Assembly (NCBI GenBank): GCA_022758935.1
Contig: JAEMQG010000126.1
Coordinates: 1-6,364 of the forward strand
Length of the DNA stretch: 6,364 nt
Direction of reading: 5' to 3'
Origin: Candidatus Nitrosopumilus sp.
GTDB taxonomy: Archaea > Thermoproteota > Nitrososphaeria > Nitrososphaerales > Nitrosopumilaceae
Of this stretch, positions 1 to 5,187 are shown piece after piece (within the stretch, counting starts at the first letter, position 1; every line of letters starts with the position of its first letter). The position numbers and the translations under genes were made by a program. The notes beneath the pieces were generated by a model, which did not search any database, was not told where the DNA came from, and worked only from the letters and a program-made list of their open reading frames with translations.

Positions 1-1153
1 TGGTACTAGGAAAAGGTTTGCTCAAGCAATTGGAAGTACTGAAAAAAATATTCATGAAAATATTATTTCTGCTATTAAAAAAGCAAAAAAACCCAAAATT
101 ATTTCCTCTGGAAAATTCATGGAAAATCATTCAAAAAACCTGCTTATTATGCCTATTGTTACCCATTTTGAAAAAGAATCTGGACCTTTTATCACGTCAT
201 CAATTGTATATGTCAAAAATCCTGATACTGGAAAACAAAATTCTTCATTTCACAGGTTGATGCCAATTGATAAAACTCATTTTTCAATTAGAATGGTTGA
301 AGGAAGGCACTTACACCGATGTTTTATTGACGCAAAAGAACATAACGAAGCTCTAAAAATTGCAGTAACTATCGGAGTTCACCCTGCCATATCCATTGCA
401 GGTGCATATCAAGCCGAATGGGGAAAGGACGAAATTGATATTGCAAATTCACTTTTAGGAGGAAAACTTACTTTGGCAAAACTTCCTTACACTGGATTAC
501 ACGTTCCATTTGGAGCTGAAATTGTAATGGAAGGAAAAATCCTTCAAGACAAAACTCATTCTGAATGGATGGTAGAAATGCTTCAGACTTATGATCACCA
601 TAGATTACAGCCAATTTTCGAGTTAGAATCTCTATACTATAGAAACAATCCAATTTTCCATGATGTTCTTTCTGGTTTTTCAGAACATCGATTATTAATG
701 GGAATGCCGATAGAGTCGAAATTAAATGGAGAATTAAAAAAAGCGTTTCCCCAAACTAAAAAAGTATCAATGACCAATGGTGGTTGCAATTGGTTACACG
801 CAGTAATACAGATAAAAAAGAAAACCGAATCTGATGCAAGAAAAATAATTAAAAAAACATTCGAATTACATCGCTCTTTAAAACAAGTTACTGTTGTAGA
901 TGAAGACATTGATCCAAATAATGCAGAATCTGTTGAATATGCAATGGCGACACGATTCCAGGCTGATAAAGATCTAATAATATTAAAAAATGTACGTGGT
1001 TCAAGTCTAGATCCTTCAAGTGATCAAACAAAATTGAAGACTGCAAAAATGGGCATAGATGCAACAAGATCTCTTTTAAAGCGGCCAGAAGGATTTGAGT
1101 TAGCACAAATTCCAAAAATAGAAAAAATCAATCTAGTAAATTATTTCAGATAG
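1..1153 (+). CDS. UbiD-family prenylated-FMN decarboxylase (5' end outside window)
   Basis: UbiD-family enzymes use prenylated FMN, made by a UbiX partner, for reversible decarboxylation of aromatic or unsaturated acids; some act in quinone synthesis. The frame is open from base 2 to the TAG at 1151-1153 (383 codons), so the gene runs in from the left. The ATG at 119 is an internal Met: the residues before it (GTRKRFAQAIG...) are in frame and precede the family segment LLIMPIVTHFEKESGPFITS. Numbering from that Met, family landmarks are SIRMVEGRHLHR (56-67, with a candidate active-site Arg58), GKDEIDIANSLLGG (102-115), VPFGAEIVMEG (129-139, with the conserved Glu134 and Glu138) and YYRNNPIFH in the C-terminal part. 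The motif around Arg58 has His where many members have Asn, so substrate assignment is unsafe. Family call is firm; the substrate is unknown. No UbiX is in the window. The thioesterase gene follows 33 bp downstream on the same strand. Confidence 0.9.
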   Translation, partial: GTRKRFAQAIGSTEKNIHENIISAIKKAKKPKIISSGKFMENHSKNLLIMPIVTHFEKESGPFITSSIVYVKNPDTGKQNSSFHRLMPIDKTHFSIRMVEGRHLHRCFIDAKEHNEALKIAVTIGVHPAISIAGAYQAEWGKDEIDIANSLLGGKLTLAKLPYTGLHVPFGAEIVMEGKILQDKTHSEWMVEMLQTYDHHRLQPIFELESLYYRNNPIFHDVLSGFSEHRLLMGMPIESKLNGELKKAFPQTKKVSMTNGGCNWLHAVIQIKKKTESDARKIIKKTFELHRSLKQVTVVDEDIDPNNAESVEYAMATRFQADKDLIILKNVRGSSLDPSSDQTKLKTAKMGIDATRSLLKRPEGFELAQIPKIEKINLVNYFR

Positions 1154-1162
1154 TTATGTTTC

Positions 1163-1180
1163 TTAATCACAACTGATTAA
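1163..1180. repeat. Perfect 7-bp inverted repeat in the ubiD-thioesterase gap
   Basis: TTAATCA (1163-1169) and TGATTAA (1174-1180) are perfect inverted copies around the loop CAAC, six bases before the thioesterase TTG start. No T-run follows, so it does not look like an intrinsic terminator. It could be an operator or a weak RNA hairpin limiting initiation. A 7-bp AT-rich palindrome could also arise by chance. Confidence 0.4.
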
Positions 1181-1186
1181 ATTAAA

Positions 1187-1714
1187 TTGAATGAAATTAA
1201 TAATAATCCATTGCAAAATAACCCTGAAAATTTCACAATTAAAGATAAAAGTCCTGAAGAATCAAGTGCAGAGGTAATTATTCGAATGTTTCCATCTGAC
1301 GCAAATCCGGCTGGAAATGTGTTTGGAGGAGAAATTTTAAAACATATTGACATGGTTGCAGGCATTGTTGCTCAAAGACACTCTCAATCAAATGCAGTAA
1401 CGGTAAGTATGGATAGTGTAAATTTCATAAAACCCGTTTTTGTAGGTAATGTTCTAAAATTAAACGCAAGGATAAACTATGTTCATAATTCTTCAATGGA
1501 AATAGAGGTAAGAGCTGAAGCTGAAGATATTGTAACTGGAATTAAGACTGTCACTGGAACCGCTTTTGTAACTTTTGTTACATTGGATAAAAATGGAAAA
1601 CCAAGTCATGCTCCAAAATTATTAGTTAAAACTGATGAGGATCGAAAAAAATTTGAGGAGGGAAAAATCAGAATGGAAGAAAGATTAAAACACCGTAAAA
1701 AACCGAATACGTGA
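1187..1714 (+). CDS. Acyl-CoA thioesterase, single hotdog domain (YciA/ACOT type)
   Basis: Predicted cytosolic enzyme hydrolysing acyl-CoA to free acid and CoA. The 175-aa product has one hotdog domain at about residues 28-145. Landmarks are the family signature DANPAGNVFGGEIL (38-51), a helix with HIDMVAGIVAQRH (53-65), the strand VTVSMDSVNFIKPV (71-84) and SSMEIEVRAEAED (102-114). The C-terminal 35 residues are highly charged (Lys/Glu/Arg) and probably helical. Relatives usually act as oligomers of hotdog domains. The start is TTG at 1187: a stop in frame at 1178-1180 bars extension, and the conserved KSPEES stretch (21-26) must be included, so the later ATG at 1286 is too short; TTG 1211 remains possible. 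There is no clear Shine-Dalgarno. It lies between ubiD (33 bp upstream) and the Trp-repeat gene (43 bp downstream) on one strand. The acyl chain it prefers cannot be read from the sequence. Confidence 0.88.
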   Translation: MNEINNNPLQNNPENFTIKDKSPEESSAEVIIRMFPSDANPAGNVFGGEILKHIDMVAGIVAQRHSQSNAVTVSMDSVNFIKPVFVGNVLKLNARINYVHNSSMEIEVRAEAEDIVTGIKTVTGTAFVTFVTLDKNGKPSHAPKLLVKTDEDRKKFEEGKIRMEERLKHRKKPNT

Positions 1715-1726
1715 TTATTATGGAAT

Positions 1727-1736
1727 AGTTTAAGAG
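1727..1736 (+). promoter_or_regulatory. Possible TATA box for the Trp-repeat gene
   Basis: AGTTTAAGAG contains a TTTAA core centred about 26 nt before the ATG at 1758, the spacing expected for a leaderless archaeal transcript. There is no Shine-Dalgarno in front of that ATG. If real, the repeat gene can be transcribed independently of the thioesterase. The motif is short and the background AT-rich. Confidence 0.3.
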
Positions 1737-1757
1737 TCACAAAAATATTGATAAGTT

Positions 1758-2168
1758 ATGTCTGATGAAAAATCAAATGAATGGAATTCACTCTGGCAAG
1801 ATTATTCAAAATCACTTGAAACTTGGAAAATGCTCTTTAATCAAATCCAAAACGCAAGTAATGAAATGCAAACCAAATTTAATGAGGTATGGGAAAAAGC
1901 TACCAAAGAATCTAGTTCAGATACTATGAAACTGTTTGGTGAAAATTGGCAAAAGGCACTTAGCGATGTTGGGATGAAATCATTTAAAGAATTCGGAGAA
2001 GCTTGGCAAAAAGCCCTTAATGACACTAATACATCTGCTTTCAAACAATTTGCTGAAAATTGGCAAAAGACTCTGAGCTCATCTGGAATAGAACAGATGG
2101 AAGCATACGGGGAAACTATGAAAAAATTTTCTGAAACATGGAATAAGATGTGGCCTAAACTCAAGTAA
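1758..2168 (+). CDS. Trp-rich 19-residue-repeat helical protein, phasin/PhaE-like
   Basis: The 136-aa product has no signal peptide, no membrane segment and no Cys, but nine Trp. Residues 41-116 are four consecutive 19-residue units with Trp at position 5: FNEVWEKATKESSSDTMKL, FGENWQKALSDVGMKSFKE, FGEAWQKALNDTNTSAFKQ and FAENWQKTLSSSGIEQMEA. A diverged fifth unit follows (YGETMKKFSETWNKMW, 117-132). The N-terminal 40 residues carry WxxxW (9 and 13) and another Trp at 23. Units predict amphipathic helices with a Trp/Phe face, as in coat proteins that bind hydrophobic granules; PHA synthase subunit PhaE and phasins have this general look and are the best functional guess, but this is inference. 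The C-terminal 35 residues match those of the interrupted gene at 2645-3115 on the other strand. The preceding thioesterase gene fits an acyl-CoA setting. The gene is certainly coding; its function is unproven. Confidence 0.85.
   Translation: MSDEKSNEWNSLWQDYSKSLETWKMLFNQIQNASNEMQTKFNEVWEKATKESSSDTMKLFGENWQKALSDVGMKSFKEFGEAWQKALNDTNTSAFKQFAENWQKTLSSSGIEQMEAYGETMKKFSETWNKMWPKLK
1878..2105 (+). repeat. Four tandem degenerate 57-bp (19-codon) repeats
   Basis: The four units occupy 1878-1934, 1935-1991, 1992-2048 and 2049-2105. Conservation is strongest at the protein level around (G/A)E(N/A)WQK(A/T)L, and the DNA copies have diverged, so this is an old internal duplication rather than a recent expansion. 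A fifth, poorly conserved unit extends to the end of the gene. Confidence 0.8.
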
Positions 2169-2630
2169 TGTGATAAATTAAGAGATCACCATCTTTGTTT
2201 CTTTAGAATTTTTACACAAGTAAATTTTAGAAAGTCATCTATAAACAAATATTTTAATTTAATTCAGTGTTGTTAATTTTATTATTTCAATACCAATTTT
2301 TACAATTCCTTACTAGAATAAACACACGTTTTGATTCTTTTTTCAATCTTTGTGACCTCTTTAATAATTTTATTTATACAAACACCTATAAAATTTATTG
2401 CAGTAATTTTATTTATTTATTTCTCAAATTTTTCTTTTAGTGTAAAAAATTCTAATTTTTTGTGATTGCACTAATTATTAATATCGTTTTACACACTTGT
2501 ACATACAATTCTATATTATATCTAGTCAACAACTTGAATAATAATTGTAAATATTTTAAGGAATTATGTTTAGTGATTATTTTTACGCAAAATAATTTAT
2601 TTTAAACACAAAAATTTTCTAAATAAATTT
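2169..2630. other. Gene-free AT-rich gap between convergent paralogous genes
   Basis: No convincing reading frame, tRNA or GC-richer RNA-like island was found on either strand; stops are frequent in all frames. The left edge (2194-2213) is T-rich on the + strand and could release transcripts from the Trp-repeat gene. The middle contains TATA-like words such as TATTTATACA (2371-2380) and CCTATAAAAT (2385-2394), which in so AT-rich a background are weak evidence of a promoter or small RNA. Confidence 0.6.
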
Positions 2631-2662
2631 AAAAAACATGACAATCAAATTTTATTTGATTG
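2631..2662 (-). terminator. Hairpin plus T6 tract ending the interrupted phasin-like gene
   Basis: CAATCAAAT (2642-2650) and ATTTGATTG (2654-2662) form a perfect 9-bp inverted repeat with a 3-nt loop. Read on the - strand the hairpin is followed by TCATG and six Ts (2636-2631), giving an intrinsic-terminator layout. It overlaps the last codons and the TGA (2645-2647) of the gene. The stem is AT-rich, so the T-tract probably matters more than the hairpin for an archaeal polymerase. Confidence 0.55.
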
Positions 2663-3115
2663 CCAAGCTTCGTTGAATTTTTTTATAGCCTCTTGATATG
2701 CTTTGATTGAATCATCACCAGAACTTTTTAGAAATCTTTCCCACTGCTCATTGAATTTTTTAATTGAATTTATGTTGGTTTCTTTAAATATATTTTCAAT
2801 CATGTTTGTTTGTTGTTTTATGTATTCAGGACCTATCTCCTGCCAAGTATTTTCTCAACTTGTGCTAACTTTTTTTAATAATTCTGTATCTGATTCTAAT
2901 GCTCTTTGGCATGCATCATGATACGTCATCAATGTATCGTTTGTAGCCTTTTGCCATTGTTCAAGTGATTCTTTCCACACACTTAATGCAGAATTGTATT
3001 CTTTCCAGGCCTTTTCAAATTCTGGTTTAGTTGATGAATTTGGTTGATTTTTTGGTTTGGAATCTAATTTCTTTCCTGGCTTCTTTTTTAGACTAGTTTT
3101 CTTATTTGTAGCCAT
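2645..3115 (-). pseudogene. Phasin-like Trp-rich protein gene interrupted by in-frame TGA
   Basis: Translation from ATG 3115 gives 86 residues to a TGA at 2855-2857. The same frame then stays open for 69 more residues to TGA 2645-2647, and that part is plainly protein-like. Across codons 121-151 it reads FNEQWERFLKSSGDDSIKA then YQEAIKKFNEAW, matching FAENWQKTLSSSGIEQMEA and YGETMKKFSETW of the + strand repeat protein. Residues 33-57 (FEKAWKEYNSALSVWK..LEQWQKA) resemble that protein's N-terminal half. Residues 1-30 are a Lys-rich, disordered-looking tail with ten Lys, absent from the paralog. Codon 87 (TGA) is followed by ENTW, so the lost residue was probably Trp (TGG to TGA), giving a WxxxW pair. 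Possible readings are a recent nonsense mutation, a base error, or a truncated 86-aa protein. Restart at ATG codon 105 would leave a 52-aa C-terminal piece. A TTTAA box near 3141-3146 sits about 27 nt before the start. Confidence 0.75.
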
Positions 3116-3188
3116 AAATTAAATTATTATTAGTAGATGTTAAAGTTTTCAATTATTCCAAAGTATGAAAATAACAAAATTTCTAATT

Positions 3189-3347
3189 TTATTTAAATTC
3201 TGATGCCTTACTAAAATTTGTGACGTGTTTCTTGTCTTTGTTTCTAAATAACGTGTAATGATATTCACAAAGATTTCTGGTTTCTTTAAATCCAATTTTT
3301 ACTAATCTGCTGGCTTTAACCTTACACTCTGAAATACTGCATTGCAA
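3189..3347 (-). CDS. Small zinc-finger-like protein, 52 aa
   Basis: A short frame running from TTG 3347 to TAA 3189-3191 encodes MQCSISECKVKASRLVKIGF (1-20) followed by KETRNLCEYHYTLFRNKDKK (21-40) and 12 more residues. Cys3, Cys8, Cys27 and His30 give a C-x4-C ... C-x2-H pattern typical of a single small zinc-binding module. The rest is basic, with many Lys/Arg. Such tiny basic zinc proteins often bind nucleic acid or partner proteins; no specific function is claimed. No ATG or GTG is available: a stop lies five codons upstream of the TTG, and the only nearby ATG is in another frame. AGGT sits 4 nt before the TTG as a weak ribosome site. It ends 73 bp before the start of the interrupted phasin-like gene on the same strand. 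The ordered Cys/His pattern is the main reason to believe it. Confidence 0.6.
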   Translation of the reverse strand: MQCSISECKVKASRLVKIGFKETRNLCEYHYTLFRNKDKKHVTNFSKASEFK

Positions 3348-3368
3348 TGTTACCTGTAAATTTTATCT

Positions 3369-3378
3369 ATTAATAAGA
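3369..3378 (-). promoter_or_regulatory. Possible TATA box for the small zinc-finger gene
   Basis: On the - strand CTTATTAATA is centred about 26 nt before the TTG at 3347, allowing near-leaderless transcription. A second candidate, GCTATAAATTTT (3430-3441 reversed), would give a leader of roughly 60 nt. The two cannot be separated by eye. Confidence 0.28.
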
Positions 3379-3483
3379 TTATGAAATATTGTAATTACCA
3401 CTAGTAAAAAATGAGATGATTCTACCTTAAAATTTATAGCAATCTAATTTTATTAATTAAATTTGTTATCTATTATTACTAGC

Positions 3484-3491
3484 TTTTTATG
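3484..3491 (+). promoter_or_regulatory. Possible TATA box for the 69-aa gene
   Basis: TTTTTATG is centred about 26 nt before the ATG at 3513, and no Shine-Dalgarno precedes that ATG, so a leaderless transcript is likely. The 165-bp gap from 3348 to 3512 would then hold divergent promoters for this gene and the zinc-finger gene. Confidence 0.33.
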
Positions 3492-3512
3492 ATTGTAAAA
3501 GATTAAAAAATT

Positions 3513-3722
3513 ATGTCAGAAGACGAAAAAGGAAAACGATTCCTAGAATTAATTGATCAACAAAATAATGTTCAATGGAAAATTATCACAAAATTAACCT
3601 TGTTGGTTCAATCTAAATGGAATTCTTCAAAGTTACACATTGAACTTGAATCACTTATAGAAACACATACCAAAATTACAAAAGAATTAAACAATCTGGA
3701 TGAAAATAATAGTATTCTATAA
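3513..3722 (+). CDS. Hypothetical 69-aa helical protein
   Basis: I do not recognise the family. The 69-aa product is charged (Lys/Glu), has no Cys, no signal peptide and no membrane segment. It predicts two helices: residues 5-37 (KGKRFLELIDQQNNVQWKII and on) and 38-63 (SSKLHIELESLIETHTKITK and on), the second with hydrophobic spacing suitable for a coiled coil. It starts at ATG behind a TATA-like box. Its TAA (3720-3722) overlaps the last codon and stop of the convergent heme gene by 6 bp, so transcription of the two may collide. It could be a small structural or adaptor protein. Coding status rests on the uninterrupted frame, the promoter spacing and plausible composition. Confidence 0.6.
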   Translation: MSEDEKGKRFLELIDQQNNVQWKIITKLTLLVQSKWNSSKLHIELESLIETHTKITKELNNLDENNSIL

Positions 3723-4646
3723 TGCTGAATCAATCATTAATGCTATAAACAAAATTGTCAAATAAGGACTAGAAAATTTAAACAAAGTCCAGGCTGCTTT
3801 TTCCTTAGGTTTTGCAATTACCCAGGCTGACAATATGATCATTAAAGCACCTGATACTATTGCAGTCCATAAATAAATAGAGCCGACCATTGCTGCTCCG
3901 CTATCTGTTGTTAAAAAAAATGGCACAATTGAAAATAACACCATTACAAAAGTTGAACCAGCAATTACTCTTGCAGATGTCTTTTCAGATTGAACTGCTG
4001 TCAACATCGGAATATTGACTTTATTGTAATCTTCTTTGAAATGCAAAGTTAAAGCCCAAATATGCATTGGAATCCAAATAAACACCAGTCCTGCCATTGC
4101 TAGACCCATTGTCCATAAATCTGTCATAGTAACAGCTACCCATCCTATCATTGGGGGGGCGCCTCCACATAAACCACCTAAAATTATGTTGGTTCTAGAA
4201 TTTCGCTTTAACACATATGAGTAAATGAGAACGTTGTTTAGTAAACCAAATGCAATAAATGCAGTTGCCCAAATACCCTGTTCTAAAGTAGTGGTAAACG
4301 AAATTCCAAATGCCAAGATTAATGAAATTCCAGCTAATGCTAGTCCAAAATTTCTAGCTTTTTCCGCAGGATGAATTCTTTTTGAAGGAAGCGGTCTATT
4401 TTTTGTTCTCTCCATTATTGCATCTATGTCTCTATCATGATAATTTGTCAAAGTATTAGCTGCAGCAGAGCCGGCCGCAACAGAAAATAACATCAATGTC
4501 CATGTGGCAAGAGAAATTTCTATATGATAAATATTTGAAGCAGTTAAAGTTGCTCCAAATGCAGTGAATACTAGCAGATACCAAATCTTCGGTTTTGTCA
4601 ACTCATAATACACGGCAACACGAGATTCAGATTTCTGTTTTTGCAA
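3717..4646 (-). CDS. ctaB: Protoheme IX farnesyltransferase (heme O synthase)
   Basis: Integral membrane UbiA-superfamily prenyltransferase that attaches a farnesyl group to the 2-vinyl of heme b, giving heme O for heme-copper terminal oxidases (directly or via heme A). The 309-aa length is normal for the family. About nine membrane segments can be drawn. The first Asp-rich motif, NYHDRDIDAIMERTKNRPLP (68-87), binds Mg-diphosphate; the cytoplasmic motif HFKEDYNKVNIPML (202-215) is the CyoE/CtaB counterpart of the second. GGAPPMIGW (161-169) and WIPMHIWAL (191-199) are also typical. The start is TTG at 4646; an in-frame stop four codons earlier rules out anything further upstream, and starting at the internal GTG (Val12) would cut close to the first membrane helix. 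AAAGGA lies about 15 nt before the TTG. The gene begins 2 nt after the Lrp/AsnC stop, so the two are probably co-transcribed and translationally coupled. A run of seven G (+ strand, about 4154-4160) lies in the GGAPP codons; the frame is intact. Confidence 0.93.
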   Translation of the reverse strand: MQKQKSESRVAVYYELTKPKIWYLLVFTAFGATLTASNIYHIEISLATWTLMLFSVAAGSAAANTLTNYHDRDIDAIMERTKNRPLPSKRIHPAEKARNFGLALAGISLILAFGISFTTTLEQGIWATAFIAFGLLNNVLIYSYVLKRNSRTNIILGGLCGGAPPMIGWVAVTMTDLWTMGLAMAGLVFIWIPMHIWALTLHFKEDYNKVNIPMLTAVQSEKTSARVIAGSTFVMVLFSIVPFFLTTDSGAAMVGSIYLWTAIVSGALMIILSAWVIAKPKEKAAWTLFKFSSPYLTILFIALMIDSAL

Positions 4647-4648
4647 TG

Positions 4649-5107
4649 CTACACACTATCCTTTGATTGCATATATGGCATTGCTTTTCCACGAGACTTC
4701 ATTTCAATAAATGACTCTGATGACTGAATACCTTCAATACTACCAATTTTTTCAGACACCATTTTGTGCATCTGATCTAAAGATTTTGCATACATTGTTA
4801 CCAATATGTCAAATCTACCTGTAACTTCGGCAATTTCTCTTACTCCATCTATTTTAAATAATTCTTCAATTATGTGATCTCGTTGTTTTGAATCCATGTT
4901 TATTCCTGTTAATGCCTTTATCTTGTAACCAAGCTCTGAATCATTTACAACAATTGTGTAGCGCTCAATTAATTTCAGCTTAACTAGACGTTTAATTCTA
5001 GAATATACTACTGATGAATTTACATTAATTTTTTTTGATAATCGTGGCACTGAAATTGATGCATCATTAGACAATTCTGATAGAATTTGTAAATCTAATT
5101 CATCCAC
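4649..5107 (-). CDS. Lrp/AsnC family transcriptional regulator
   Basis: DNA-binding regulator of 152 aa. Residues 1-60 form the winged helix-turn-helix: DELDLQILSELSNDASISVP (2-21) opens it in the usual way, and the recognition helix lies near NSSVVYSRIKRLVKL (30-44). Residues 62-140 form the RAM ligand-binding and oligomerisation domain, with the characteristic glycine/aspartate segment EVTGRFDILVTMYA (94-107). Family members form dimers and octamers and often sense amino acids. The start is GTG at 5107: an in-frame TAA at 5117-5119 prevents extension and the nearby ATG (5101-5103) is out of frame. AGGTG sits about 15 nt upstream, rather far for a ribosome site. A TATA box precedes the gene and heme O synthase follows 2 nt after its stop. 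Amino-acid control is suggested by the adjacent aspartate-semialdehyde dehydrogenase gene and heme/oxidase control by ctaB, but neither is shown by the sequence. Confidence 0.92.
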   Translation of the reverse strand: MDELDLQILSELSNDASISVPRLSKKINVNSSVVYSRIKRLVKLKLIERYTIVVNDSELGYKIKALTGINMDSKQRDHIIEELFKIDGVREIAEVTGRFDILVTMYAKSLDQMHKMVSEKIGSIEGIQSSESFIEMKSRGKAMPYMQSKDSV

Positions 5108-5149
5108 TTTTGTCGTTTAAAACACCTGAAGCAATCTAGATTTTTGGAA

Positions 5150-5158
5150 CTTATAAAG
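5150..5158 (-). promoter_or_regulatory. TATA box for the Lrp/AsnC-ctaB unit
   Basis: CTTTATAAG is a clean archaeal TATA box, centred about 47 nt before the GTG start. Initiation about 26 nt downstream would fall near 5128 and give a leader of roughly 20 nt starting close to AGGTG. It sits between the asd T-tracts and the regulator gene, which supports a separate transcription unit. Confidence 0.55.
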
Positions 5159-5167
5159 TTATTATTG

Positions 5168-5183
5168 AAAAAATTATAAAAAA
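5168..5183 (-). terminator. Twin T6 tracts downstream of asd
   Basis: Read on the - strand, six Ts at 5183-5178 and six more at 5173-5168 follow the asd stop codon (5188-5190) by a few bases, with no evident hairpin. Oligo-T tracts are sufficient for termination by archaeal RNA polymerase. This would separate asd from the regulator promoter just downstream. Confidence 0.5.
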
Positions 5184-5187
5184 CAAT

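Noticed and set aside
18..260. 80-codon + strand frame overlapping the left end
   Set aside because: The alternative frame, open from base 2, encodes the N-terminal part of the UbiD homology; this one is Leu/Lys-rich low-complexity sequence from A/T runs.
1191..1193. ATG as the thioesterase start
   Set aside because: It is out of frame with the hotdog domain; the in-frame candidates are TTG at 1187 or 1211.
1841..2164. Long - strand frame opposite the Trp-repeat gene
   Set aside because: Its regularity merely mirrors the 57-bp repeats of the real + strand gene.
2855..2857. Selenocysteine or programmed readthrough at the TGA
   Set aside because: No stem-loop resembling a Sec insertion element was seen near the gene, the likely archaeal lineage is not known for selenoproteins, and the paralog pattern points to Trp rather than Cys/Sec at this site.
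2703..2921. Open frame on the + strand opposite the interrupted gene
   Set aside because: It is the antisense of a region whose - strand frame has clear homology to the Trp-repeat protein, and its product has no recognisable pattern.
4154..4160. Run of seven G as a possible frameshift in ctaB
   Set aside because: The frame is intact and gives the expected GGAPPMIGW motif, so the run is simply Pro codons on the other strand.
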